Assembly: GCA_030247725.1 (NCBI GenBank)
Contig: JAOTRT010000003.1
Location: 1 to 64,000 of the forward strand
Length of the DNA: 64,000 nt
Source: Candidatus Nitricoxidireducens bremensis
GTDB taxonomy: Bacteria > Pseudomonadota > Gammaproteobacteria > Burkholderiales > Rhodocyclaceae
Direction: 5' to 3'
The position numbers were made by a program, and so were the translations under genes. The notes beneath the pieces were generated by a model. The model searched no databases. It was not told the origin of the DNA and saw only the letters and a list, made by a program, of their open reading frames with translations. Positions 8,492-18,419 of this stretch are shown here, piece after piece. Every line of letters begins with the position of its first letter. Within the stretch, counting starts at the first letter, position 1.

Positions 8492-8553
8492 ACTCGACAA
8501 CCCGGAGGAAACCGGGCGGCCGAAAGGACGCGCATTCTCCGGTTTTTCTCGAC

Positions 8554-9405
8554 TTATGTCAATGCGGCGATGGGGTGAATGTCGATCCCCGCGGCGACGA
8601 AGCCGCGCATGCCCTCCGGCAGGGCCGCAGCGGCGGCCATGGCATCGGCCGCGGCGGCGAACTCGGCGAAACAGCAGGCCCCCGAACCGCTCATGCGGGC
8701 CGGCGCCCGCTGCCGCAGCCAGGCGAGATGGCGTGCCACCTCGGGATAGAGGCGACAGGCCACCGGCTCCAGGTCGTTGCCGCCGAAGCCCGGCCGCCAG
8801 TCGGCCGGCGCGATGGCCGGCGTGTCGCGGCGCAGGTCGGACGCACGGAATATCTCCGGCGTCGGCACGGCGACGCCGGGCATGGTGACGAGATACCAGG
8901 CAGTCGGCGGCGCCACGTCGCTGAAGCACTCGCCGACGCCCTCGGCGAAGGCGCTGCGGCCATGCACGAAGATGGGCACGTCGGCCCCCAGCCGTAGCCC
9001 CAGGGCCTGGAGCTCGGCCGACGTGAGGCCGCAGCCCCAGAGCCGGTTGAGGGCCATCAGGGTGGTGGCGGCATCGGAACTGCCGCCGCCGAGGCCGCCG
9101 CCCATGGGGATGTTCTTTTCCAGGCTTATCGTCACGCCGCCGCCGAGGCCCGTCGTCTCCCGCAGCAGCTTCGCGGCACGCACCGTGAGGTCGGCCTCCG
9201 GATCGACGCCCGGCAGGGGCGCCGCCGGCAGGATGCGGCCGTCGTCCCGCGGTGCGAAACGCAGCACGTCGCCGTAGTCGATGAAGCGGAACACCGTCTG
9301 CAGCAGGTGGTAGCCGTCGGCGCGGCGCCCCACCACGTGGAGGAACAGGTTGATCTTGGCCGGCGCCGGCCAGGCGGTCTGCCAGGGGTCTAGTCCAGCT
9401 GCCAT
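8554..9405 (-). CDS. ispE: 4-diphosphocytidyl-2-C-methyl-D-erythritol kinase
   Basis: A 283-residue GHMP kinase of the non-mevalonate isoprenoid pathway that phosphorylates CDP-methylerythritol. The N-terminal PAPAKINLFLHVVGRRADGYH motif is typical of IspE. The ATP loop is PMGGGLGGGSSDAA, and the C-terminal GHMP motif is ARMSGSGACCF. The start at 9405 overlaps the lolB 3' end by 16 bases, so the two are co-translated. An upstream extension of the frame runs inside lolB and is not real. Confidence 0.95.
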   Translation of the reverse strand: MAAGLDPWQTAWPAPAKINLFLHVVGRRADGYHLLQTVFRFIDYGDVLRFAPRDDGRILPAAPLPGVDPEADLTVRAAKLLRETTGLGGGVTISLEKNIPMGGGLGGGSSDAATTLMALNRLWGCGLTSAELQALGLRLGADVPIFVHGRSAFAEGVGECFSDVAPPTAWYLVTMPGVAVPTPEIFRASDLRRDTPAIAPADWRPGFGGNDLEPVACRLYPEVARHLAWLRQRAPARMSGSGACCFAEFAAAADAMAAAAALPEGMRGFVAAGIDIHPIAALT

Positions 9406-9956
9406 GTGTCCACCTTGAGGCGCAGCTCCATGTCCTCGCGCTGGAATTCGACCAACACGGGCAGGGCGTCCGGCGCCTCCGATTCGTAATCCAGGTAACG
9501 GATCGTCCAGCCTTCCGCCACCGCCGATTCCGGCCGCCCCCGGCCGTCCAGGCTGCGGGCCGGCACGTCGCCGGGCAGCCAGCGCGGCAGGCCCGACAGG
9601 GGCAGGGGAAAACCGAATATGCGCGCGGAAAGGCTTTCCCAGTCCTCCGCCGCCACGGTCTGCCTGTCGGCGGTGACGAGGCGGGCGCCGCCGGCATCCC
9701 GGACCAGTTCGGCCACGCCCTGGCCCAGGGGCGTGGTGATGAGGATTTCGTCCCGGTCGGCGACATGCCGCCAGGAAAAGTTGGCGTGGTGGCGGGTTTC
9801 GCCCTGGCGGGCGGAGAAGCGGCCATCCACGGCGAAGGCGGTCACCTGAACCCGCGCCGGCCTTTCCGGCAGGCCTTCGGTCCTGGCGGGCAGAAGTTCG
9901 CAGGCGGCCAGCAGGGCCGCTGCAGCAAGCAGGGAAGACGCGCGCAGGAAACTCAG
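9390..9956 (-). CDS. lolB: Outer membrane lipoprotein insertion factor LolB
   Basis: A 188-residue lipoprotein that receives lipoproteins from LolA and inserts them in the outer membrane. A signal peptide ends in a lipobox (ALLAAC), and the mature part has the LolB pattern FAVDGRFSARQG, FSWRHVADRDEILITTPLGQ and a C-terminal RLKVDTWQLD. No ATG, GTG or TTG exists at the right place. The only sensible start is a CTG at 9956 that overlaps the stop of the preceding gene (CTGA). This implies translational coupling or a rare start codon. Order TPR-lolB-ispE is conserved. Confidence 0.88.
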   Translation of the reverse strand: MSFLRASSLLAAAALLAACELLPARTEGLPERPARVQVTAFAVDGRFSARQGETRHHANFSWRHVADRDEILITTPLGQGVAELVRDAGGARLVTADRQTVAAEDWESLSARIFGFPLPLSGLPRWLPGDVPARSLDGRGRPESAVAEGWTIRYLDYESEAPDALPVLVEFQREDMELRLKVDTWQLD

Positions 9957-11656
9957 GGCTTGAACCGCTTGATCGTGGTCGCCAGGACCTCGTTGGCCGG
10001 ACTGGCCTTGAGGGCTTCGGCCCAGGTCCGGCTGGCTTCGTCCCGCTCGCCCGTGACCCAGAGCACTTCGCCCAGGTGGGCGGCGATCTCGGGATCGGCG
10101 CGCAGGCCATAGGCCTTCTTCAGCACGGCGATGGCTGCCGCCGTGTCGCCCCGGCGGAAGAGCAGCCAGCCCTTGCTGTCGAGGATGAAGGGATCGTCGG
10201 GCTGCAGTTGCAGGGCCCGGTCGATGAGTTGCTGGGCCTCGTCCAGGCGCTCGCCGCGGTCGGCCAGGGAGTAGCCGAGGGCGTTGTGGGCATGGGCGTG
10301 GCCGGGATTGAGCTGGATCAGCAGGCGCAGGTTGCGCTCCAGCACCTCGACGCGACCGATCTTCTCGGCCATGAGGGCAGCCTCGTAAAGAAGCTCGGGC
10401 TGGTTGGGCTGGATGACGAGGCCGTTTTCGAGGACATGGAAGGCGTCGGCCAGACGACCGGCCTCCCGCAGCAACTGGGCTTCGCCGAGGACGAGCTGGG
10501 TGCGCTCGCGCGGATTGCCGGCGCGGGTTCCCTGCAACTGCCGGCGCGCCTCCTCGATCCGGCCGGTGCGGGCGAGGATGCCGGCCATGCGCATCTGGGC
10601 GGCCATGAACTGTTCGCCGGAACGGACCTGGGCGTACCACTGGAGGGCGTCGTCCCACTGCTGCTTCTCTTCGGCGATCTGGCCGAGATACAGGCGGGCG
10701 CTGTCGGCCTCGGCATAGCCCATTTCCACGAGGCGCTTGAGATGCCCTTCGGCGAGGCCGGCGTCGTTGAGCTGCAGCGACAGCACCGCCACCGCATAGA
10801 TCACGTCCGGGTTGTCGGGGTGTTCCTTGAGGATGACGACGAATTCCCGCCGCGCCTCCTCGTAGCGCTTCTCGCCCACCAGGGCGCGGGCATAGGCCAG
10901 CCGGGCCTCCCGTGCGGCGGGGTTGTCGGCGACGAAGCTTCGCAGGCCTTCGATCATCTCGGGGCCGCGCGGCATCACCTGGGCGCGCACGATGGCCGCC
11001 TGTTCCCAGTTGGGCCGCAGGGAGAGGGCGCGCTCGATCTCGTGGCGCGCCATGGACAGGTCCTGGGCCTCGAAGGCGGCGATGGCGCGGGCGAAATGGG
11101 CCTCTGCGATGCCGAGATAGGGTTCCGTGACGCCGCCGATGAGCTTCTGCACCGCCCGCTTGTCGGGACTACGGGCGAAGACCCGGTTGAGGCGCAACAG
11201 CATGGAGCCCAGGTCGGGGCCGGCGGTGGCCAGCATCTTGGACACCTGGACGGCGAGTTCGTCGATGCGCCCGGTGGCCGCCAGCAGGCTGGCGAAGGTC
11301 TGGCTCGCCTGGGGGGATGCGTCGTCGAGCTCCACCCACAACCGCGTGGTCTCCAGCGCCGCGTCGTACTGGCGGGCATGGAGGGCGATCTCGGTGGCCC
11401 GCCTGGCGACGCGGGGGTCGCGGGTGGCCTTGGCGAGATCGCGATAGGCGCTCACCGCCAGGCCGAACTGGCCCCGATGGCCGGCGAATTCGGCCACCAG
11501 GAACTGGTGCAGCAACTGGGGGCTCAACTCCTGCTTGGGCAGCCGGTCGGTCGCCGCCGGCCCATCGGCAGCCTCGGCGATGGCATCGGTGCCGTGGGCG
11601 TTCGCCAGGCCGCCGCAGGCGGCACAGACGAGAAAGGCGAGGAGGCGCTGCTTCAT
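9953..11656 (-). CDS. Tetratricopeptide-repeat protein, exported
   Basis: A 567-residue protein with a Sec signal peptide (MKQRLLAFLVCAACGGLANAHG) followed by many TPR-like helical pairs through to the C-terminus, ending in repeats such as NPGHAHAHNALGYSLADRG and DPFILDSKGWLLFRRGD. TPR arrays are protein-interaction scaffolds. This type sits directly upstream of lolB in many betaproteobacteria, suggesting a role in outer-membrane or envelope assembly, but that is inferred from context. It is divergent from mutM and shares a 73-bp promoter region with it. Confidence 0.88.
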   Translation of the reverse strand: MKQRLLAFLVCAACGGLANAHGTDAIAEAADGPAATDRLPKQELSPQLLHQFLVAEFAGHRGQFGLAVSAYRDLAKATRDPRVARRATEIALHARQYDAALETTRLWVELDDASPQASQTFASLLAATGRIDELAVQVSKMLATAGPDLGSMLLRLNRVFARSPDKRAVQKLIGGVTEPYLGIAEAHFARAIAAFEAQDLSMARHEIERALSLRPNWEQAAIVRAQVMPRGPEMIEGLRSFVADNPAAREARLAYARALVGEKRYEEARREFVVILKEHPDNPDVIYAVAVLSLQLNDAGLAEGHLKRLVEMGYAEADSARLYLGQIAEEKQQWDDALQWYAQVRSGEQFMAAQMRMAGILARTGRIEEARRQLQGTRAGNPRERTQLVLGEAQLLREAGRLADAFHVLENGLVIQPNQPELLYEAALMAEKIGRVEVLERNLRLLIQLNPGHAHAHNALGYSLADRGERLDEAQQLIDRALQLQPDDPFILDSKGWLLFRRGDTAAAIAVLKKAYGLRADPEIAAHLGEVLWVTGERDEASRTWAEALKASPANEVLATTIKRFKP

Positions 11657-11729
11657 GGGGGCGGGAACGGTGCAGGAGGGCGGTTCACATACAATGCGGT
11701 CATGTTAGCAGTTTCGCAAGCCTGTCGAC

Positions 11730-12542
11730 ATGCCTGAGCTCCCCGAAGTCGAGGTCACGCGCCGCGGCATCGAGCCCGTTCTCGCGGGCCGGCGCCTGAC
11801 GCGCACGGTGCTGCGCACGCCCGCCCTGCGCTACCCGCTGCCCACCGACCTGGACCGCCGCATCGCCGGCAGGACGCTGCGCGGCGTCGGCCGGCGCGGC
11901 AAGTACCTGCTGCTGGACTTCGGCAACGGCCACCTGCTGCTGCACCTGGGTATGTCCGGCAGCGTACGCCTGGTGCCGGCGTGGCGGCCGGCCGAGAAAC
12001 ACGATCACGTGGACCTGGTCTTCGGCACGACGGCCCTGCGTCTGCACGACCCGCGCCGCTTCGGCGCCCTGCTCTGGATCGACGACGACCCGGCACAGCA
12101 CCCGCTGCTCGCCGGCCTCGGCATCGAGCCGCTGGCGCCGGCGTTTACGCCGCAATGGCTGCACGCAGCGCTCAAGGGCCGCAAGACCGCCATCAAGCCC
12201 GCCCTCATGGACGCGGGCCTGGTGGTGGGCATCGGCAACATCTACGCTTCGGAGAGCCTGTTCCTCGCCGGCATCGATCCGCGCCGGCCGGCCGGCGGCG
12301 TATCGGCGCAGCGCCTCGCCCGCCTCGTGCCGGCGATACGCAAGACGCTGCGCGCCGCCATTGCGGCGGGCGGCAGCAGCCTGCGGGACTTCTCCCATTC
12401 GGACGGGGAACTCGGCTATTTCCAGACCCGGCACCGGGTCTATGGCCGGGAGGGACTGCCGTGCGCGCGCTGCGGCAGCCCCATCAAGGCGATCCGCCAA
12501 GGCCAGCGCAGCACCTACTTCTGCCCGCGCTGCCAGCGGTAG
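11730..12542 (+). CDS. mutM: Formamidopyrimidine-DNA glycosylase (Fpg/MutM)
   Basis: A 270-residue DNA repair glycosylase/AP lyase that removes 8-oxoguanine and formamidopyrimidines. The N-terminal PELPEVE supplies the catalytic proline (P2 after Met removal) and Glu. The conserved lysine is in the GRRGKYLL segment, the helix-two-turn-helix has GIGNIYASE, and the C-terminal zinc finger is CARC with CPRC. Length matches the family. It is divergent from the TPR gene and convergent with the ferredoxin gene, six bases away. Confidence 0.96.
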   Translation: MPELPEVEVTRRGIEPVLAGRRLTRTVLRTPALRYPLPTDLDRRIAGRTLRGVGRRGKYLLLDFGNGHLLLHLGMSGSVRLVPAWRPAEKHDHVDLVFGTTALRLHDPRRFGALLWIDDDPAQHPLLAGLGIEPLAPAFTPQWLHAALKGRKTAIKPALMDAGLVVGIGNIYASESLFLAGIDPRRPAGGVSAQRLARLVPAIRKTLRAAIAAGGSSLRDFSHSDGELGYFQTRHRVYGREGLPCARCGSPIKAIRQGQRSTYFCPRCQR

Positions 12543-12548
12543 CGAAAC

Positions 12549-13851
<1,303 letters not shown>

Positions 13852-13857
13852 CGGGAA

Positions 13858-15147
13858 TCAGTCTATCGCGACGATCACGGTGACGAGATTCTCCGGCTTC
13901 ACGTGGCGCTGGAAGGCCTCGCGCACATCCTTCGCCGTCACCGCCCGGACCTTGGCCGGGAAGTCGTCCAGGTAGGTCAGGGGCAGTTGGTAGAAGCCGA
14001 TGGCGGCAAGATAGCCGAGCAGCTTGGCGTTGCTGTCGATACGCAGGGAGAAACCGTCGATCAGGTTCTTCTTGGCCGCGGCCAGCTCCTGCTCCGTCGG
14101 CCCCTTGGCGAGGAACTCGGCGAGCACGTCGTTGGCGACCTTGAGGGCTTCGCCGGCCTGCTCGCGCTTGGTCTGCAGGCCCATCTGGAACGGCCCCTCC
14201 AGCAGGCGCGGGGCGAAGTAGGAATAGACGCTGTAGGCGTAGCCGCGCTTCTCGCGCACCTCTTTCATGAGCCGGGAGACGAAGCCGCCGCCGCCCAGGC
14301 TGTAGTTGCCCACCTGGATGGCGTAGAAATCCGGATCGCCGCGGCGGATCGCCGGCACCCCCACATGGATATGGCTCTGGGTCGCCGGGTGGGCGACCTT
14401 GACCGTCTCGCGGGCGGGCTTGGTCACGGCCGGCAGAGGTTCCGGCGCCTTACCGGCCGGCAGGGCCTCCGTCAGGCGCTGGGCGATGGCCTCGGCCTCC
14501 TCCCGCGACACGTCGCCGATGATGGAAACGACGGCGCGCTGCGCCCCATAGAAGTCGCGGTGGAAGGCGACAAGGTCCTCGCGGCCGATGCGGCCCACGC
14601 TCTCGGCCGTCGACGTGACGCCATAGGGATGGCCCGGGTACAGGGCCGCGGCGAAACGCTTCGCGGCGATGGCGTCGGGCCGGGTCTCCGACTCCTTGAT
14701 GGCGGCGATGGTGCGACCCTTCTCCCGCTCGAAGGGCGCGGCCGGAAAGGTCGGCTGCGCCAGCAGGGTGCGCAGCAGGTCCACCGCCGCGTCCCGTTCG
14801 GTCTTGGACGACAGGCTGCGCAGGGTGAGGCCGGCGCGGTCGTGGTCCGTGGAACCGGAAAGGCGCACCGCCAGGTCCACCAGGCGGCCGGCGATCCTCT
14901 CCTCATCCATGTCGCCGGCCCCGGCGTCCAGCAGGCCCCGCGTCATGGCGGCGACGCCGGCCTTGCTCGGCGGATCGAAAGAGGAGCCGGCGGCGAAATC
15001 CACCTGCACATCCACGATGGGCAGCACGCGCTGTTCGACGAAATACACGCGGGCGCCGGAAGGGGCCACCCAGTGCTGTATCTTCACGCCGGCCTGGGCG
15101 GCGAAGGCGGCGCAGAGGGCGACCGCCGCAAACATCTTCTTCAACAT
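13858..15147 (-). CDS. M16 family peptidase, non-catalytic partner
   Basis: A 429-residue exported protein (signal peptide MLKKMFAAVALCAAFAAQA) with two M16 (insulinase/processing peptidase-like) domains. The zinc motif HxxEH is absent: the equivalent region reads SKAGVAAMTRGLLDAG. The C-terminal domain retains the substrate-binding pattern KRGYAYSVYSYF. It follows the catalytic M16 gene by ten bases. Paired active and inactive M16 subunits form heterodimeric periplasmic proteases, and this pair fits that model. Natural substrate unknown. Confidence 0.9.
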   Translation of the reverse strand: MLKKMFAAVALCAAFAAQAGVKIQHWVAPSGARVYFVEQRVLPIVDVQVDFAAGSSFDPPSKAGVAAMTRGLLDAGAGDMDEERIAGRLVDLAVRLSGSTDHDRAGLTLRSLSSKTERDAAVDLLRTLLAQPTFPAAPFEREKGRTIAAIKESETRPDAIAAKRFAAALYPGHPYGVTSTAESVGRIGREDLVAFHRDFYGAQRAVVSIIGDVSREEAEAIAQRLTEALPAGKAPEPLPAVTKPARETVKVAHPATQSHIHVGVPAIRRGDPDFYAIQVGNYSLGGGGFVSRLMKEVREKRGYAYSVYSYFAPRLLEGPFQMGLQTKREQAGEALKVANDVLAEFLAKGPTEQELAAAKKNLIDGFSLRIDSNAKLLGYLAAIGFYQLPLTYLDDFPAKVRAVTAKDVREAFQRHVKPENLVTVIVAID

Positions 15148-15157
15148 GGTTCGCTCC

Positions 15158-16513
15158 TCAGTGGCGCAGGGCCGCAGCCGGCTTCTTCGGCTTCGCCTGG
15201 TCGACAGGCTGGGGGTCCAGCACGGCGACCGTCAGGGTGTCGTCCTTGAAGTACTTCTGCGCCACGGCGCGGACTTCCTCGGCGGTGACGGTACGCAGTT
15301 TCTCGACCACCTTGTCCACGTCGCGCCAGTGGAAGCCGGCGGCCTCCATGCCGCCGATCTCCATGGCCTGGGCCATCATGGAGTCGCGCTTGTACACCTG
15401 GGCAGCGACGAGCTGGTTCTTGACGCGCACCAGTTCCTCCTCGGTGACGCCTTCCTCCTGGACGCGCTTGATCTCGCCGCGCAGAGCCGTCTCCAGCTCG
15501 GCGACGGTCCTGCCCTCGGCGGGCTGGCCGGCCATCAGGAAGGTGCTTTCGCCGCGTACCGTGCCGTCGTAGTGGGAGCCGGCGGACTGGGCGATCTTCT
15601 GCTCGCGCACCAGGTTGCGCGGCAGGCGCGCCGCCTCGTGGCCGTCGAGCAGGGCCGACAGCACTTCGAGGGCGTAGGGCTCCCGGTCCCGGTCCACATC
15701 CTGCAGCTTGGGGGTCTTCCAGGCCATGGCCAGGTAGGGCAGCTTGGCCGGCGCCTTCACCGCGAGCCGCTTGACGCCGGCCTGCTCGGGCTCGTTCTGG
15801 GGTTTGCGCACGGGCAGGGGGCGGGCCTTGATGGGGCCGTAGGTCTTCTCGGCGAGGCGGAACACCTCCCGGTGGTCCACGTCGCCCACCACCACCATGT
15901 AGGCGTTGTTGGGCACGTACCAGCGCCGGTACCAGTCGCGGGCGTCCTGCCAGGTCATGTGCTCCAGGTCGTCCATCCAGCCGATGATGGGCCGGCGATA
16001 GGGATGGGCCTTGAAGGCCGCGGCATTGAGGGCCTCGTACACCAGCGCCTGGGGATTGTCCTCGGTGCGCAGGCGGCGTTCCTCCATGACCACCTTGATC
16101 TCGGCGGCGAACTCCTTTTCCGTGAGGACCAGGTTCGCCATGCGGTCGGCCTCCAGGGCCATCATCTCCGGCAGGGCAGCTTTGGGCACGATCTGGAAAT
16201 AAGCCGTGTAGTCCAGGCTGGTGAAGGCGTTGTCGCGCCCGCCGGCCTCGGCGACGCGCTTGTTGAACTCGCCGGGCTTGAGCTTCTTGGTGCCCTTGAA
16301 CATCATGTGTTCGAGGGCGTGGGCAAGGCCCGAGTAGCCGTCGAATTCGTCCATGGCGCCGGCCCGGTACCAGACCATGTGCACGACGGACGGCGCCCGA
16401 TGGTCTTCCTTGACGATGATGCGCATGCCGTTGCCGAGCTGTTTTTCGTAGGGATTCGCGGCGGCTGCAGCCGTCATGGCCAGCAGCGCCGCGCAAGCGA
16501 AGGCTCTTCTCAT
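15158..16513 (-). CDS. M16 family zinc peptidase, catalytic subunit
   Basis: A 451-residue periplasmic protease. After a signal peptide (MRRAFACAALLAMTAAAAA), the N-terminal M16 domain carries the zinc-binding HALEH motif (HxxEH) within SGLAHALEHMMFKGT, with the distal Glu in a conserved EERRLRTEDNP segment. The C-terminal M16 domain has RVKNQLVAAQVYKRDS. I chose the start at 16513 because the longer frame enters ftsY on the other strand. It pairs with the downstream inactive homologue. It is divergent from ftsY. Confidence 0.93.
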   Translation of the reverse strand: MRRAFACAALLAMTAAAAANPYEKQLGNGMRIIVKEDHRAPSVVHMVWYRAGAMDEFDGYSGLAHALEHMMFKGTKKLKPGEFNKRVAEAGGRDNAFTSLDYTAYFQIVPKAALPEMMALEADRMANLVLTEKEFAAEIKVVMEERRLRTEDNPQALVYEALNAAAFKAHPYRRPIIGWMDDLEHMTWQDARDWYRRWYVPNNAYMVVVGDVDHREVFRLAEKTYGPIKARPLPVRKPQNEPEQAGVKRLAVKAPAKLPYLAMAWKTPKLQDVDRDREPYALEVLSALLDGHEAARLPRNLVREQKIAQSAGSHYDGTVRGESTFLMAGQPAEGRTVAELETALRGEIKRVQEEGVTEEELVRVKNQLVAAQVYKRDSMMAQAMEIGGMEAAGFHWRDVDKVVEKLRTVTAEEVRAVAQKYFKDDTLTVAVLDPQPVDQAKPKKPAAALRH

Positions 16514-16592
16514 GTCGATGTAAGGGCTTCTGTTAAAATGGTTTTTCTGGACGCCGGATGATAACCCGGCTCCGCTTACGACACCGCCTCCC

Positions 16593-17555
16593 ATGTTTGG
16601 TTTCCTGAAAAAGAAAGACGAAGCCGCCGCTGCCGCAGCGCCCGCCGGCAGCTGGACCCAGCGCCTCAAGGCCGGCCTCGCGAAGACGCGCAGCACCCTC
16701 AACACGCCCCTGGGCGAGTTGTTCAGCCGGGCGAAGATCGACGACGAACTGCTCGAAGAACTGGAGACCACGCTGCTGATGGCCGATTGCGGCGTCGACG
16801 CGACGACCTGGCTCCTCGACGAATTGAAGGCCCAGGTCAAGCGCGACAAGCTGGAAACGCCGGCCCAGCTGCGCCAGGCCCTCATCGAACTGATGGAGCG
16901 CCTGCTGGCGCCCCTGGAACAGCCCCTCGACGTGACCACCCACAAGCCCTTCGTGGTGATGATCGCGGGCATCAACGGCGCCGGCAAGACCACCTCCATC
17001 GGCAAGCTCGCCCACCACTTCCACGACGAGGGCCGCAGCGTGCTCTTCGCCGCCGGCGACACCTTCCGCGCCGCCGCCCGCGAACAGCTGGCGGAATGGG
17101 GCCGCCGCAACGACGTCACCGTCATCGCCCAGGAATCGGGCGACCCGGCCGCCGTGGTGTTCGACGCCATCGGCGCCGCCAAGGCCCGCGGCATCGACAT
17201 CATGCTGGCCGACACCGCCGGCCGCCTGCCGACCCAGCTCCACCTGATGGAGGAGATCGCCAAGGTCCGTCGCGTGATCCAGAAGGCCGACCCCACCGCC
17301 CCCCACGAAGTGCTGCTGGTACTCGACGCCAACATCGGCCAGAACGCCGTCCAGCAGGTGAAGGCCTTCGACAAGGCCATCGGCGTCACCGGCCTCGTCG
17401 TCACCAAGCTCGACGGCACCGCCAAGGGCGGCGTGCTGGCCGCCATCGCGCGCCAGTGCCCGAAGCCCGTGCGCTACATCGGCGTCGGCGAGGGCATCGA
17501 AGACCTGCAGCCCTTCCGCGTCAAGGAATTCGTCGCGGCGCTGTTCGACACCTGA
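16593..17555 (+). CDS. ftsY: Signal recognition particle receptor FtsY
   Basis: A 320-residue SRP-GTPase that docks ribosome-nascent chain complexes at the membrane. It lacks the long acidic A domain of E. coli FtsY and starts with a short FGFLKKKDE region. The N domain (residues 20-110) is followed by the G domain with GINGAGKTT, DTFRAAAREQL, DTAGR, TKLDG and GVGEGIEDLQPF. An AT-rich stretch with TTAAAAT just upstream (about 16532-16539) may be its -10. The usual partners ftsEX follow only after an 860-bp insertion. Confidence 0.97.
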   Translation: MFGFLKKKDEAAAAAAPAGSWTQRLKAGLAKTRSTLNTPLGELFSRAKIDDELLEELETTLLMADCGVDATTWLLDELKAQVKRDKLETPAQLRQALIELMERLLAPLEQPLDVTTHKPFVVMIAGINGAGKTTSIGKLAHHFHDEGRSVLFAAGDTFRAAAREQLAEWGRRNDVTVIAQESGDPAAVVFDAIGAAKARGIDIMLADTAGRLPTQLHLMEEIAKVRRVIQKADPTAPHEVLLVLDANIGQNAVQQVKAFDKAIGVTGLVVTKLDGTAKGGVLAAIARQCPKPVRYIGVGEGIEDLQPFRVKEFVAALFDT

Positions 17556-17663
17556 GCCCGCTGCGATCAGGAACCGTCCGGCTGCATCGAAACCGCGCAC
17601 CCGTTCCCATTCCAATCGTCGTATCCAAGCGTGCTAACATTCGACATGTCCAATTAGTTGTCC

Positions 17664-17930
17664 ATGTCCCCTATGGAAGCCATCACCTACACCGAAGCGA
17701 GAAATCGCCTGGCCGAGACCCTCGACCGGGTCGCGGAGAACCACGAGCCGGTGATCATCACCCGCCGGGGCAGGCAGGCCGTGGTGATGCTCTCACTGGA
17801 GGACTACAACGCCTGGCAGGAGACCGAGTACCTGACGCGCTCGGCCGCCAATGCCGCCGACCTGCTCCAGGCCGTGGAGGAAATCCGCGCACGGCGCAAC
17901 CTCGCCAAGCACCGCCTCATCGAAGCGTGA
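17664..17930 (+). CDS. yefM: YefM-type antitoxin (Phd/YefM family)
   Basis: An 88-residue antitoxin with the Phd/YefM pattern: EAITYTEARNRLAETLDRV, PVIITRRGRQAVVMLSLEDYNAWQET and a C-terminal toxin-wrapping tail. It neutralises YoeB and represses the operon. Start choices are ATG 17664 or 17673. The upstream TTG at 17658 is less likely. An 8-bp palindrome GACATGTC (17643-17650) and three TGTCC repeats just before the start are plausible operator sequence. The stop overlaps the yoeB GTG by three bases (GTGA). Confidence 0.92.
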   Translation: MSPMEAITYTEARNRLAETLDRVAENHEPVIITRRGRQAVVMLSLEDYNAWQETEYLTRSAANAADLLQAVEEIRARRNLAKHRLIEA

Positions 17931-18178
17931 TCGCCTTCCGCAAGCGTGCCTGGGAGGATTACCTCCACTGGCAACAGACGGACCGCAAGACCCTGCAAAG
18001 GATCAACGCCCTGATTCGCGACATCCAACGAAACCCTTACGAAGGCCTCGGCAAGCCGGAAGCGCTCAAGCACCAGTTCGCCGGGTTCTGGTCCCGTCGC
18101 ATCGACGACGAGCACCGACTGGTCTACACCTTCGTGGACGACGAACTGGTCGTCGTCCAGTGCCGCTACCACTACTAG
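17927..18178 (+). CDS. yoeB: YoeB-type mRNA interferase toxin
   Basis: An 83-residue RelE-superfamily toxin starting with GTG, in a four-base overlap with yefM. Family motifs include AWEDYLHWQQTDRKTLQRIN, KPEALKHQFAGFWSRRIDDEHRLVY and the C-terminal CRYHY, which carries the catalytic His-Tyr end. YoeB cleaves mRNA in the ribosomal A site. The toxin looks intact. The module lies between ftsY and ftsE, which are normally adjacent, and is followed at once by a repeat element. Confidence 0.93.
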   Translation: MIAFRKRAWEDYLHWQQTDRKTLQRINALIRDIQRNPYEGLGKPEALKHQFAGFWSRRIDDEHRLVYTFVDDELVVVQCRYHY

Positions 18179-18183
18179 GATGA

Positions 18184-18415
18184 AACACTCCTCGCATCGG
18201 CTGTGGTGCGTGATCGAGCCGGCGGGGTGCCCTGCCCCGCTCCATGTCATCCGTCGCCGGCCTGCGGCGGGTATCCGACTCCCGGAAGTCAAGGAGGAGG
18301 GCCGGTGCTCTTTCGGCCCGGAGGACATGGAGGGAGTCGGATACCCGCCGTCCTTGGCTTGCACCGCACCTCCCCATGCGTCGCGGAAGACGCACAGCGT
18401 CATGGAGCCACTGAC
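18184..18415 (+). repeat. Composite structured repeat, locus 1 (internally deleted copy)
   Basis: This segment fills the gap between yoeB and ftsE. 18212-18267 matches half of the class-2 unit found at 38.3 kb (2 differences in 56 bases). 18266-18349 is a class-1 unit with perfect 18-bp arms (18266-18283, 18332-18349), identical at 83 of 84 positions to 38093-38176. Between the arms lie AAGGAGGAG, an inner hairpin GGGCCG/CGGCCC, and GGAGGACATGG. The tail (18350-18415) ends in GGAGCCACTGAC directly before the ftsE ATG. The outer half of the class-1 left arm is missing, so the locus looks like the 38-kb composite with an internal deletion. Confidence 0.9.
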
Positions 18416-18419
18416 ATGA
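18327..18419 (+). other. Candidate leader peptide frame upstream of ftsE
   Basis: A 30-codon frame starts at the ATG of the repeat core, preceded by GGAGGAC, and its TGA (18417-18419) overlaps the ftsE ATG (18416-18418) as ATGA. The peptide begins MEGVGYPPSLA. The copy at 38 kb has a 30-codon frame at the same place starting MEGVGYPPPLA. Its position suggests translational coupling to ftsE. Whether it is translated is not known. Confidence 0.4.

Noticed and set aside
18203..18415. Longer N-terminal extension of ftsE through the repeat
   Set aside because: FtsE homology begins at the ATG at 18416 and the extension is repeat sequence with the wrong composition.
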